From Bacteroidia bacterium (GTDB taxonomy: Bacteria; Bacteroidota; Bacteroidia; Flavobacteriales; Flavobacteriaceae), in assembly GCA_030428865.1 (NCBI GenBank), contig JAUIEK010000001.1, forward strand, positions 124,001-188,000: a stretch of DNA of 64,000 bases, given 5' to 3'. Under the pieces are notes generated by a model. The model worked only from the letters and a program-made list of their open reading frames with translations, ran no database searches and was not told where the DNA came from. A program made the position numbers and the translations under genes. Shown here in pieces: positions 18,463 to 26,520 of this stretch (positions are counted from its first letter, which is position 1; the number at the start of each line of letters is the position of its first letter).

Positions 18463-19350
18463 TTAAAATAACCAATCAATAAATTTTTTAGCAACTACTG
18501 TGGCTGAAGCTGTTGCCGCTGTTCCAACAATAGCAGTACCATATGCTAGTTGCCCAGGGCCAACTATAACATTTACAGCTGCAGCACCTACTGCTCCACC
18601 GATTGCTCCTGCAACATCTGCTGATGCTACATCTCCAACAGCTTCATTAAATTTCGCTGGGCGTCCACACCTACAAAAACTTCTTTTACTATTCTTCGAA
18701 GAAAAACTAATTGTATGGTCAATATCGTGGTCTTCTAAAGAAATTACCCATTCATTTGCGTTCTCTTGCCAGTAGGAAAAAGAATATTTGGAAGTTTGTG
18801 TTGCAGAATATAAAACTTGAAGTTGTTCGTTATCTAAATCACTATCATTGCCAATTTTTACCTCAAGTTCAATAATATCGTTAATTATCTCTCTTTTATC
18901 TACATTAGGAGAGTCCATGTCTTTCATTATTTCACCTAATTGGTTCATATAATTTTGTTCACTTAGACTTAAAGAAGAAACCTCATTCTCAAAACTATTT
19001 ACCTCATCTCCTGTTTTTGAAAAACTATTAGTTTTTTCTGTTTTAAAAAACTTATGCACTCCACTTATAGCAAAATCCTCTTTAGTTTTATCATTTTTAT
19101 ATTCGTTAGAGACTGCTCTAATAAGTACATCTTTAAATTGGTTTTTATTTTGACCTTTTTTTGCTTTTAGGATATTCTTTTCGTCTTTCAATATTTTGAA
19201 AGTTTCTTCTAAAATTTTATTGTGTTCAATTCCTACAAATTCAAAGTCTTTAGCAGTAAATTTGTTTTCATTTATTTCATTTTCACTAGAACAGCTAATG
19301 AAAACACTTAAAAATAAAACCACTATACAATAGTTCAATAAATTTTTCAT
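18463..19350 (-). CDS. Lipoprotein with Gly/Ala-rich hydrophobic C-terminus, unknown
   Basis: A 295-aa protein with a lipoprotein signal peptide (MKNLLNYCIVVLFLSVFISCSS, lipidated Cys about residue 20). The body is a charged, mostly helical domain (about 25-220), followed by CRCGRP at about 226. The last 65 residues are a hydrophobic Gly/Ala-rich segment (AGAIGGAVGAAAVN, VGTAATASATVVAKK) ending FIDWLF. GxxxG-like patterns of this kind occur in membrane-inserting peptides and class II bacteriocins. No family recognised. The ATG at 19350 is preferred because the frame further upstream runs into promoter copy B. First gene of the accessory block. Confidence 0.65.
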   Translation of the reverse strand: MKNLLNYCIVVLFLSVFISCSSENEINENKFTAKDFEFVGIEHNKILEETFKILKDEKNILKAKKGQNKNQFKDVLIRAVSNEYKNDKTKEDFAISGVHKFFKTEKTNSFSKTGDEVNSFENEVSSLSLSEQNYMNQLGEIMKDMDSPNVDKREIINDIIELEVKIGNDSDLDNEQLQVLYSATQTSKYSFSYWQENANEWVISLEDHDIDHTISFSSKNSKRSFCRCGRPAKFNEAVGDVASADVAGAIGGAVGAAAVNVIVGPGQLAYGTAIVGTAATASATVVAKKFIDWLF

Positions 19351-19410
19351 AATTTTTAATTTTTTGGGGAAATCTTTTTTCAATTTTAGAGATTTTCCAG
19401 TTAATAATAA

Positions 19411-19494
19411 TTTTCTTGGCAAACCTAAGAAAAGAAGTAATTACCAGTCAATCCCCGTTTCCAGTGAAATTTTTGCCTCACGGTTTTCAGTGAG
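19411..19494 (-). promoter_or_regulatory. Promoter element copy B, lipoprotein gene
   Basis: On the minus strand: CACTGAAAACCGTGAGG, then CACTGGAAACGGGGA, then TTG (19449-19451), 21 nt, and TAGGTTTG (19420-19427). The -33 and -7 boxes match the Bacteroidota consensus exactly. The CACTGRAAAC box occurs twice, 26 bp apart; the nearer one has the same 13-bp offset from the -33 box as in copy A. This looks like a promoter with one or two binding sites for an unknown regulator. Confidence 0.65.
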
Positions 19495-19735
19495 ACAGAT
19501 GAAAACAAAAGTATGTAAGTTTATAAAATACCGTTAGTTATGTTTTTAAACAAATAAAACTTATCAAGATTGGTGAGTTTTTTATCTATTTGATAATTCT
19601 AACCTTTCTGCGTAAAATCAGTTTTTCGTTTATAAAAAGCAATTAAAAACCGAAATCATATATTTTTAATGCTTGCAAACTCTTTTCTATATAAGAAACT
19701 TTTTAGTGAGCAATTTTTATCTCATTCTTCTTTTC
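19495..19735. other. Divergent intergenic stretch before tatA
   Basis: AT-rich, no gene seen. An in-frame extension of tatA reaches back to 19673 but lies upstream of the tatA -7 box, so it is not coding. Confidence 0.5.
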
Positions 19736-19743
19736 TATCTTTG
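19736..19743 (+). promoter_or_regulatory. -7 box of tatA (first copy)
   Basis: TATCTTTG, 4 nt before the ATG at 19748. The message would be leaderless or nearly so. No clear -33 TTG. Confidence 0.55.
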
Positions 19744-19747
19744 CAGT

Positions 19748-20029
19748 ATGTTAATGGTACAATTTCTTTTTATTAGCGGACCTGAAATTATGGTCATCCT
19801 CTTTTTAGTTGTTATGCTGTTTGGTGCCAATAAAATACCAGAAATAGCAAGAGGATTAGGAAAAGGAATGCGTCAAGTAAAAGATGCTACCAACGATATT
19901 AAAAGAGAAATTAACGAAAGTGCTAACACGCGAGTAGAATCTGATGTTGCAAAAGACATTAACAAAGAAATAAACGAAGTTAAAGACAATATTGATGACT
20001 TAACCGGTCCTATCAAAAGAAATCGATAA
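19748..20029 (+). CDS. tatA: Sec-independent translocase subunit TatA/TatB
   Basis: A 93-aa protein with a single N-terminal membrane helix (ISGPEIMVILFLVVMLFGANKIPEIA), the FG hinge and an amphipathic helix (RGLGKGMRQVKDATNDIK), followed by a charged tail. This is the TatA/TatB plan; with TatC it moves folded proteins across the inner membrane. The tail is longer than in the second copy at 35653-35844. The upstream frame from 19673 is rejected because the promoter box lies within it. Convergent with the O-methyltransferase gene. Confidence 0.88.
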   Translation: MLMVQFLFISGPEIMVILFLVVMLFGANKIPEIARGLGKGMRQVKDATNDIKREINESANTRVESDVAKDINKEINEVKDNIDDLTGPIKRNR

Positions 20030-20032
20030 CTG

Positions 20033-20674
20033 TTATTTTACTCTACTAATCGTTAGTCCGTCTCGAATAGGTAATAACACCGTTTCTACCCTAGAATCTT
20101 CCCGTAAAAGTTTGTTGTAACGAACCAATGCTTTAGTGTCTTCATCTTTTGGATCAACCTCCTCGATTACTTTTCCGCTCCACAAAACATTATCAGACAA
20201 AATAGTTCCACCAGAGTTCATTTTTTCAATTACCAACTCAAAGTAGTTTGGATAGTTGCATTTATCTGCATCAATAAAAACCAAATCGAACCTTTCATTA
20301 AGAGTTGGAATAATTTCTAGCGCATTACCTATCAACTGTTTTATTTGATTTCTATAACCAGATTTTTCAAAATATTTATTTTGAAGATCTTCTAATTCTT
20401 CATTTCTATCGATAGTATAAATAAGTCCGTCTTTAGAAAGTCCTTCGGCAATACAAATAGCAGAATAACCTGTGTAAGTTCCTATTTCTAAAACTTTTTT
20501 AGGTTGAATGATTTTTGAAAGCATGGAAAGCACACGGCCCTGAAAAGAACCTGATAACATTCTAGGGTTTAGTACTTTTTGCCAAGTTTCTTTAGAAAGT
20601 TCTTGTAAGGTTTTAGGTTCTTGCTGCGAATGTTCAAGAACATAATTTTCTAGTGGTTCAGGTAAAAAATTCAT
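20033..20674 (-). CDS. O-methyltransferase, CCoAOMT-like family 3
   Basis: A 213-aa AdoMet-dependent enzyme. The AdoMet loop is VLEIGTYTGYSAICIAEGL (about 62-80). The metal/substrate region reads LVFIDADKCNYPNYFE (about 130-145) and GGTILSDNVLWSGKV (about 155-169). The family methylates catechol-like or other hydroxyl groups; the substrate here is unknown. It lies 9 nt after the zinc-finger gene, so it is probably in the same transcript as the sigma factor. Confidence 0.88.
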   Translation of the reverse strand: MNFLPEPLENYVLEHSQQEPKTLQELSKETWQKVLNPRMLSGSFQGRVLSMLSKIIQPKKVLEIGTYTGYSAICIAEGLSKDGLIYTIDRNEELEDLQNKYFEKSGYRNQIKQLIGNALEIIPTLNERFDLVFIDADKCNYPNYFELVIEKMNSGGTILSDNVLWSGKVIEEVDPKDEDTKALVRYNKLLREDSRVETVLLPIRDGLTISRVK

Positions 20675-20683
20675 GCAGTAAAA

Positions 20684-20935
20684 TTACATATTTTTTTCCT
20701 GTAACACTTTTTTCATAGCTTGTTTATCTTCTTTTGTAAGACAGTTATTTTGCGCTGTTTTCTTTTGACAAATTTTAGTTAACATACTATTCTGTTTTGT
20801 GTATAAAGCACATACTTTACAAAGTAAAAAATGAAGTTTCAGTTTTATTTTTTCTGAAAAAGATGCCTCGCCATATTGAGACTTATCACATATCGTAGTT
20901 GCCTCATCACAAGTTATAGAAAACCACTTAAACAT
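20684..20935 (-). CDS. Zinc-finger (zf-HC2-like) small protein, possible anti-sigma factor
   Basis: An 83-aa cytosolic protein with the order Cys-x-Glu ... HFLLCKVC (His34/Cys38/Cys41), like the zinc-binding anti-sigma N-domain that binds ECF sigma factors. No membrane helix follows, so it would be a soluble regulator. It starts 3 nt after the sigma-factor gene ends. The anti-sigma role is inferred from the motif plus context. Confidence 0.7.
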   Translation of the reverse strand: MFKWFSITCDEATTICDKSQYGEASFSEKIKLKLHFLLCKVCALYTKQNSMLTKICQKKTAQNNCLTKEDKQAMKKVLQEKNM

Positions 20936-20938
20936 ATT

Positions 20939-21511
20939 CTATTTTTTAAACCAATTGTCTTCCAAACATTTTCTTAATTGGGTTCTAGCCCTGTGGATAA
21001 TTACCCATAAGTTCGACGGAGAAATATCTAGTTCCTTACAAATCTCCTCAGTTTCAAAACCTTGGATGGTTTTTAATCGAAAAACTAACCCGTATTTTTC
21101 TGGGAGATTTCCTATGCAATGTTCCAAAGCATTTCTTAACTCTTCAGATTCTATTTGCTTTTCTGCTTCATTATCCCACCTTTGAGGCACACGTTCTTCA
21201 ATCCAATTTCCTTCTTTATCTCCATCTTCGTAAAAATTCATCTTAATTTCTGCTTGTCCTTTTTTGGAATTTATCTTTCGGTAGTAATCAACTATTTTTC
21301 GCTTCAGAATAGAAATTAACCACGTTCTTTCAGACGCCTTCCCCTCAAAGTTTTTTGCTGATTTTAAGCCTGCAAAGAAAGTTTCTTGAACAAGATCCTT
21401 TGCAGTATCCTCATTATTAACACGAACTATTGCATAATTATACAGGTAATCTGCATAATTATCAATCCAAGTATCTGGATTTAGAATATTTGTGTTAGTT
21501 AGATGTGGCAT
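20939..21511 (-). CDS. ECF-type RNA polymerase sigma factor
   Basis: A 190-aa protein with sigma-70 region 2 (about 14-85: VRVNNEDTAKDLVQETFFAG and the RTWLISILKRKIVDYYRK helix). Region 4 follows (about 128-185: GFETEEICKELDISPSNLWV, then the RARTQLRKCL helix). Regions 1 and 3 are missing, as in ECF sigma factors. It is followed at once by a zf-HC2-like gene, the usual sigma/anti-sigma order. The target genes are not visible in the window. Confidence 0.92.
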   Translation of the reverse strand: MPHLTNTNILNPDTWIDNYADYLYNYAIVRVNNEDTAKDLVQETFFAGLKSAKNFEGKASERTWLISILKRKIVDYYRKINSKKGQAEIKMNFYEDGDKEGNWIEERVPQRWDNEAEKQIESEELRNALEHCIGNLPEKYGLVFRLKTIQGFETEEICKELDISPSNLWVIIHRARTQLRKCLEDNWFKK

Positions 21512-21539
21512 ATTTTATAAATATAGCGGTATTTTATAT

Positions 21540-22001
21540 TTATTGACAACCTTGCCGCCTTCTCATATCAACTATATAAATGATTTCCCAATTGCCATTA
21601 TTTTTATACAATTGAAAAGAGTTTGCACCACAATGACTAAACTTTCCATTATAGTAAAACTCATACGGTGTCCATACAGAAGCTAAATTTCCATCAATTT
21701 TAATGTCGTAAGAAAGTAGTTTTTCTAAATACGTATCTTCAGGTTTTTTCTTTGCAATATTTTCTAATAATTCTTTTCTGCTACTAGTGTGTAAAAAGCT
21801 TTTCCCTTCTCTGTTATTTCCTGTTGTTTGAACATTTAAATTAACATGTAAAGTCGATTTCATGAGTGTTGAGTCTCCCTTGTGTAAACCTTCAAAAAAG
21901 GTTTCAATTACTTTTTTAATTTCATCTTTTTCTGCACTTTTTTGAGCATGTATGCTTATTGTACTTGCTACTACTAGAATAATTAAAATCAGTTTTTTCA
22001 T
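21540..22001 (-). CDS. Secreted NTF2-like (lumazine-binding-type) protein
   Basis: A 153-aa protein with a signal peptide (MKKLILIILVVASTISIHAQ). An NTF2/DUF4440-like fold follows: EIKKVIETFFEGLHKGD helix, a conserved FLHTSSRKELLENIA segment, and strands ASVWTPYEFYYNGKFSHCG and SFQLYKNNGNWEIIYIVDMRR. No catalytic role can be assigned. It lies upstream of the sigma-factor gene on the same strand, with a 28-nt gap. Confidence 0.75.
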   Translation of the reverse strand: MKKLILIILVVASTISIHAQKSAEKDEIKKVIETFFEGLHKGDSTLMKSTLHVNLNVQTTGNNREGKSFLHTSSRKELLENIAKKKPEDTYLEKLLSYDIKIDGNLASVWTPYEFYYNGKFSHCGANSFQLYKNNGNWEIIYIVDMRRRQGCQ

Positions 22002-22135
22002 GTGTGTTAATTTTGATCCATAAAGCTATTCTTTTTCATTAAACCACATGAGTCCCTTAATAACATTAACGAAAGATTAACGAACCAATATTGCTACTTT
22101 ATTTAGTATTTTTACAGCTATAAAACCCACCAAGT

Positions 22136-22954
22136 ATGTCTGTTGCAAAAAAGCAATATAAAAGAATTACAACCAAATCTTTGGTAGAAATGAAGGCAAA
22201 TGGGCAAAAAATTGCCATGTTAACAGCCTATGATTATACCATGGCTAAAATTATAGATGCTTCGGGTATTGATGTGATTTTAGTTGGTGATTCTGCCTCA
22301 AATGTTATGGCAGGACACGAAACTACATTGCCTATTACACTAGATCAAATGATCTATCATGCCAGTTCTGTAATTAGAGGAATTGAACGTTGCCTTGTAG
22401 TGGTTGATTTGCCTTTTGGCACCTATCAAGGTAACTCTAAAAACGCCCTAGATTCTGCCATTAGAATCATGAAAGAATCTGGAGGACATGCTGTAAAACT
22501 AGAAGGAGGTAGAGAAATATCCGAATCTATTTCTAGGATTCTAACAGCAGGAATACCTGTAATGGGCCACTTGGGATTAACACCTCAATCTATCTATAAG
22601 TTTGGAACGTACACTGTTCGAGCAAAAGAAGAAGAAGAGGCCGATAAGCTTTTGGAAGATGCAAAAATTTTAGAAGAACTTGGTTGTTTTGCCTTGGTTT
22701 TAGAGAAAGTGCCCGCCAAACTTGCCGAAAAAGTCGCTCAATCAGTTAGTATTCCTGTTATTGGAATTGGAGCTGGTAGTGGTGTTGATGGTCAGGTTTT
22801 GGTTACTCATGATATGATTGGCATGACGCATGAGTTTCATCCTCGCTTTTTAAGACGCTATCTGGACTTGTATGAGGAAATGACAAATGCTTTTAAGCAA
22901 TACATTGCTGATGTAAAATCAAAGGATTTTCCAAACGAAAAAGAGCAGTATTAA
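22136..22954 (+). CDS. panB: 3-methyl-2-oxobutanoate hydroxymethyltransferase
   Basis: A 272-aa enzyme that makes ketopantoate from 2-oxoisovalerate and methylene-tetrahydrofolate, the first step of pantothenate/CoA synthesis. Family motifs: [40 protein letters not shown], and [20 protein letters not shown] near the end. Length is normal. The next gene starts 6 nt after its stop and is probably co-transcribed. Confidence 0.97.
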   Translation: MSVAKKQYKRITTKSLVEMKANGQKIAMLTAYDYTMAKIIDASGIDVILVGDSASNVMAGHETTLPITLDQMIYHASSVIRGIERCLVVVDLPFGTYQGNSKNALDSAIRIMKESGGHAVKLEGGREISESISRILTAGIPVMGHLGLTPQSIYKFGTYTVRAKEEEEADKLLEDAKILEELGCFALVLEKVPAKLAEKVAQSVSIPVIGIGAGSGVDGQVLVTHDMIGMTHEFHPRFLRRYLDLYEEMTNAFKQYIADVKSKDFPNEKEQY

Positions 22955-22960
22955 TCTTAT

Positions 22961-23896
22961 ATGAAAGTTCTTCATTTAGACACAAATCACCCTTTGCTAA
23001 TAAATCAGCTAACCGATCTAGGTTTTGAAAATGTAGAAGATTATTCCTCATCAAAAGAAACGATTGAAAAATCAATTCACTTATATGATGGAATCATTAT
23101 TAGAAGTCGATTTTCATTAGATCAGTCCTTTTTATCTAAGGCAAAAAATTTGCAATTTATTGGTCGAGTTGGAGCTGGGCTAGAAAATATTGATTGTGAT
23201 TTTGCAAATTCTAAGGGAATTAAGTTAATTTCTGCACCAGAAGGAAATAGAAATGCTGTTGGAGAACATGCTCTAGGAATGCTTCTTTCCTTATTTAACA
23301 AACTCATGATTTCTGATAAAGAAGTTAAAAAAGGTATTTGGAAAAGAGAAGAAAACAGAGGAATTGAATTGGATGGAAAAACCGTTGGTATTATTGGTTA
23401 TGGAAATATGGGTAAAGCTTTTGCTAAAAAGCTGAAAGGCTTTGATGTTTCTGTTATTTTCTATGATTTACAAGAAAACTTAGAAGATGAAAATGCCAAG
23501 CAAGTTTCTATTGAAGAAATCCAAAATAAAGTAGATGTACTTAGTTTACACGTTCCTGAAACAGCACTCACAACAGGAATGGTAAATCATTCGTTTATCA
23601 ATCAATTCAAAAAATCATTTTGGCTTATTAATACTGCCAGAGGAAAATGTGTTGTTACAAAAGATCTTGTTGCTGCTCTAAAATCAGGTAAAATATTAGG
23701 GGCAGGGCTTGATGTTTTAGAGTATGAAAAATCATCTTTTGAAGGCCTTTTTAAAGAGACAATTCCTGAAGATTTTAAGTACTTGATAAATGCAGATAAT
23801 GTATTGCTAACGCCTCATGTTGCTGGTTGGACTATAGAAAGTAAAGAAAAACTAGCTCAAGCTATTGTAGATAAAATTAAAGCAAATTTTTGCTAA
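22961..23896 (+). CDS. D-2-hydroxyacid dehydrogenase, SerA-like
   Basis: A 311-aa NAD-dependent dehydrogenase. The substrate loop is GRVGAGLENIDCDFA. The dinucleotide fold is VGIIGYGNMGKAFAKKLKGF (about 143-162). The catalytic residues are Arg in LINTARGKCVV, Glu in LDVLEYEK and His in LTPHVAGWT. It lacks the ACT domain of classical SerA, so it could act on 3-phosphoglycerate or another 2-hydroxyacid. Located 6 nt after panB, although a link with pantoate is not proven. Confidence 0.88.
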   Translation: MKVLHLDTNHPLLINQLTDLGFENVEDYSSSKETIEKSIHLYDGIIIRSRFSLDQSFLSKAKNLQFIGRVGAGLENIDCDFANSKGIKLISAPEGNRNAVGEHALGMLLSLFNKLMISDKEVKKGIWKREENRGIELDGKTVGIIGYGNMGKAFAKKLKGFDVSVIFYDLQENLEDENAKQVSIEEIQNKVDVLSLHVPETALTTGMVNHSFINQFKKSFWLINTARGKCVVTKDLVAALKSGKILGAGLDVLEYEKSSFEGLFKETIPEDFKYLINADNVLLTPHVAGWTIESKEKLAQAIVDKIKANFC

Positions 23897-23923
23897 CTTG
23901 TCGTTTCATTTTAACTAATTATA

Positions 23924-24382
23924 ATGAAATACGACGCTTCTTCCGTTGAAGAATATATCAATCAACTACCTGAAGATAGACAAATTGTTATCGAGAAAAT
24001 TCGATCTATCATTAAAGATAACTTACCCAAAGGTTTTCAAGAATGCTTGAGTTATGGAATGATTGGATATGTAGTTCCGCACAAGCTTTATCCTAATGGT
24101 TATCACTGCAACCCAGAACTTCCCTTACCTTTTATGAATTTGGCTTCACAAAAAAACTTTATTGCGCTTTACCATTCTGGGATTTATACTGATAAGAATT
24201 TGTTAAATTGGTTTACAAATGAGTACCCTAAACATTGTAATCGAAAATTAGATATGGGCAAGAGTTGTATTCGTTTTAAAAAAACGGATGATATTCCGTA
24301 TGAATTAATAGCTGAGTTGTCAAAAAAATTGACTCCAAAAGACTGGATTCAAATGTATGAAAAGGCAATAAAAAATAGATAA
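23924..24382 (+). CDS. DUF1801 (YdhG-like) protein
   Basis: A 152-aa soluble protein with the DUF1801 pattern: VEEYINQLPEDRQIVIEKIR at the start, the central CLSYGMIGYVVP and a C-terminal KSCIRFKKTDDIPYELIAEL. Function unknown. Its stop abuts the ATG of the following VOC protein, so the two are translationally coupled. Confidence 0.82.
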   Translation: MKYDASSVEEYINQLPEDRQIVIEKIRSIIKDNLPKGFQECLSYGMIGYVVPHKLYPNGYHCNPELPLPFMNLASQKNFIALYHSGIYTDKNLLNWFTNEYPKHCNRKLDMGKSCIRFKKTDDIPYELIAELSKKLTPKDWIQMYEKAIKNR

Positions 24383-24769
24383 ATGAAAAATAAAGTTACA
24401 GGTATTGGAGGTGTGTTTTTTAAGGTTGATAATCCTGAAAAAACGAAAGAGTGGTATAAAAAACATCTTGGTTTTAATACAGATGATTGGGGTTGTACGT
24501 TTTGGTGGTTAAACAAAGATGGTTCAAACGGATCTACACAATGGAGTCCTTTTCCTAAGAATACGAATCATTTTAAGCCCTCAGAAAAAGAATTCATGAT
24601 TAATTATCGGGTAGAAAACCTAGAAAATCTTTTAGAAGAGCTAAAAGCTTCAAATGTTACTATTGTAGGTAAAGTAGAAGAATATGATTATGGAAAATTT
24701 GCTTGGATTTTAGATAACGATGGCAATAAAATAGAGCTTTGGGAGCCAAAAGATGATGCTTTTTTATAA
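24383..24769 (+). CDS. VOC/glyoxalase-superfamily protein
   Basis: A 128-aa protein with two beta-alpha-beta-beta-beta modules: GVFFKVDNPEKTKEWYKKHL, and YRVENLENLLEELKAS with the closing FAWILDNDGNKIELWEP. Metal ligands are plausible (the Glu of IELWEP). It could be a lyase, a dioxygenase or a drug-binding protein; the substrate is unknown. Starts directly after the DUF1801 stop. Confidence 0.85.
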   Translation: MKNKVTGIGGVFFKVDNPEKTKEWYKKHLGFNTDDWGCTFWWLNKDGSNGSTQWSPFPKNTNHFKPSEKEFMINYRVENLENLLEELKASNVTIVGKVEEYDYGKFAWILDNDGNKIELWEPKDDAFL

Positions 24770-24797
24770 ATTTGTCGAGTAATTTAATTATTTTAAT

Positions 24798-25079
24798 ATG
24801 CAAGTTGTAGATGAAAATGGAAACAAAATTCCAAACCTTACAAGTAATCGAGTTTTAGCGGGTGTATTGGCTATTGTTATAGGCACTCTTGGGATTCATA
24901 AGTTTGTTTTGGGCTATACAAAAGAAGGAGTTATTATGCTTCTTGCTACTATTCTTTCTTGTGGAATACTAGCTGTAGTAACAAGCATAATTGCATTAGT
25001 TGAAGGAATTATATACTTAACAAAAACAGATGAGGAGTTTATAGAGATTTATCAAAAAAACAAAAAACCTTGGTTTTAA
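24798..25079 (+). CDS. TM2 domain membrane protein
   Basis: A 93-aa protein with two membrane helices joined by a short turn, the TM2 domain: AGVLAIVIGTLGIHKFVLGY, then a helix from GVIMLLATILSCGILAVV. The GIHKFVLGYTKEG segment is the family signature. Function unknown. In a plus-strand run with the VOC and DoxX genes. Confidence 0.85.
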   Translation: MQVVDENGNKIPNLTSNRVLAGVLAIVIGTLGIHKFVLGYTKEGVIMLLATILSCGILAVVTSIIALVEGIIYLTKTDEEFIEIYQKNKKPWF

Positions 25080-25082
25080 TAA

Positions 25083-25481
25083 ATGGAAGTTTTAAAAGAA
25101 CACGCTACTGAACTACTTATTCTGCTATTTTTAATTGTAACTTTTTTGCAATCTGGACTAGATAAATTGTTTGACTGGAAAGGAAATGTGAGTTTTACCA
25201 AAGAGCACTTTAAAAACTCTCCTTTAAGAAATAGCGTTCCCTTTTTACTCGCCACTATCTTAGTGATGGAACTAGCGGCTTCTGTATTGATGATTGTCGG
25301 TTTTTTCAGCATTGTAATAGGTTCTTCTACTCTGCCTGCTTTATACGGAATTATTCTATCAGCATTATCCTTGATTTTTTTATTAATTGGTCAAAGACTT
25401 GCAAAAGATTACGCTGGCGCAATGACACTTGCTGTTTATTTTATTATAGCCATTTTTGGAGTCTTTTTACTTTCTTCTTAA
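25083..25481 (+). CDS. DoxX-family membrane protein
   Basis: A 132-aa protein with four predicted membrane helices (about 8-23, 52-70, 74-95, 107-130) and the DoxX-like FLQSGLDKLFDWKGN and FLLATILVMELAASVLMIVG stretches. The family is an integral membrane group with quinone-related or unknown roles. Starts 3 nt after the TM2 gene. Confidence 0.78.
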   Translation: MEVLKEHATELLILLFLIVTFLQSGLDKLFDWKGNVSFTKEHFKNSPLRNSVPFLLATILVMELAASVLMIVGFFSIVIGSSTLPALYGIILSALSLIFLLIGQRLAKDYAGAMTLAVYFIIAIFGVFLLSS

Positions 25482-25629
25482 CTATAAGCTTTTGCTATTT
25501 GTTTTAGGTAAGTAAATAATCAAAAACTATTGTTTTTCGCTTTAAAAAATGCGTTTTAAAAGAGCTTTATACCACAAAGCTTACTTCTGATATAAAAAAT
25601 AATTACCGTCCTTAAATCGTCCTTAACAA
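25482..25629. other. Convergent intergenic stretch
   Basis: Between the DoxX gene (plus) and the methyltransferase gene (minus). No gene, promoter box or strong hairpin was seen. Confidence 0.4.
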
Positions 25630-26487
25630 CTATTCTTTGTGTTTTAAAATATAAATTAGTGAAGAATAATTGTTTTTAGCCCTGGCTTTTCTGTTAGAAA
25701 TAAATCCATTCATAAAAGCTTTCAAAATTCTATTTTTCCCTGTTTTGTATTTTTCACTCAGCAACGAAACATAATATGAATCTAATTTCATAGGAAGAAT
25801 TTTTTCTACTTCCATATCAATCGTATCAAAAACTTTAGCAATTCCTTTTTTAGAGAAATGCCAAAGGTGTCTTGGCACGTCATACCCTGCCCAAAATTTA
25901 CCATAGTGCTCAGCATCAAAGCTTTCAAAATTGGGAACAGCAACAAAGAGTCTCCCATCAGTATGAAGCTTTTTTTTAATTATTTCTAATGTGTCTGATA
26001 AATTAGGGATGTGTTCTAAAACATGCCATAAAGTTATAATCGAGAAATTATTTTCTGTTACATCATCTAAAGAGTTTAATAATTTTATGTTTCTTGATGC
26101 TGCAACATTCCGGGCTGTTAAATTGGGTTCAATTCCTATCGCATTCCAATCTTTTTTTTGACAATGATTTACAAACAGTCCTATTCCAGAACCGATATCT
26201 AAAATTTTTTTAGGCAGATTGTAACTGGCTGCTAACTTTTCTTTTTTTGATAACGCTTGGTTTCTGGCTTTTCTATATAAGAAAGAAATGAATCCTTTTG
26301 ATTTGTCATTATGAGATAAATAGTCATCACCCTTGTAATATTCTTCTAAATTGTTTGGAACGGGAGATGTAAAAAGAATATTAAAAGAGTCATTCTTCAG
26401 AATCTCAAATGTGTCTTTTGTAGCTAGATAGTCTTTACACTCTAAAAAACAACTTGTAGTATTTCTAATATCTTTTTCTAAGCTCAT
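25630..26487 (-). CDS. Class I SAM-dependent methyltransferase
   Basis: A 285-aa protein. The AdoMet-binding loop is ILDIGSGIGLFVNHC (about 91-105) followed by GIEPN, with LWHVLEHIPN as motif II and GRLFVAVPNFES as motif III. This is the Methyltransf_23 type found next to mnmG in flavobacteria; the substrate (small molecule, lipid or polysaccharide) is not evident. The promoter-side gap to mnmG holds a parS-like palindrome. Confidence 0.85.
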   Translation of the reverse strand: MSLEKDIRNTTSCFLECKDYLATKDTFEILKNDSFNILFTSPVPNNLEEYYKGDDYLSHNDKSKGFISFLYRKARNQALSKKEKLAASYNLPKKILDIGSGIGLFVNHCQKKDWNAIGIEPNLTARNVAASRNIKLLNSLDDVTENNFSIITLWHVLEHIPNLSDTLEIIKKKLHTDGRLFVAVPNFESFDAEHYGKFWAGYDVPRHLWHFSKKGIAKVFDTIDMEVEKILPMKLDSYYVSLLSEKYKTGKNRILKAFMNGFISNRKARAKNNYSSLIYILKHKE

Positions 26488-26496
26488 TTTTTACAA

Positions 26497-26512
26497 TGTT
26501 CCATGTGGAACA
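26497..26512. other. parS-like palindrome, site 1 (downstream of mnmG)
   Basis: TGTTCCATGTGGAACA. It differs from the general ParB-site consensus TGTTNCACGTGNAACA at one fixed base (CATGTG for CACGTG). It lies in the 33-bp gap between the methyltransferase and mnmG genes. Confidence 0.55.
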
Positions 26513-26520
26513 TCTGTTTT

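Noticed and set aside
18500..18775. A plus-strand frame of 91 codons antisense to the lipoprotein gene
   Set aside because: Its Ala/Pro/Thr-rich product is the complement of the Gly/Ala-rich codons of the lipoprotein tail; no promoter box or homology was seen.
17159..19422. Prophage or insertion sequence in the mutS-tatA interval
   Set aside because: No transposase, integrase, terminal inverted repeats or phage structural genes were seen, only small membrane genes and one lipoprotein gene.
19673..19747. N-terminal extension of tatA
   Set aside because: It contains the promoter box and would add a hydrophobic segment that TatA proteins lack.
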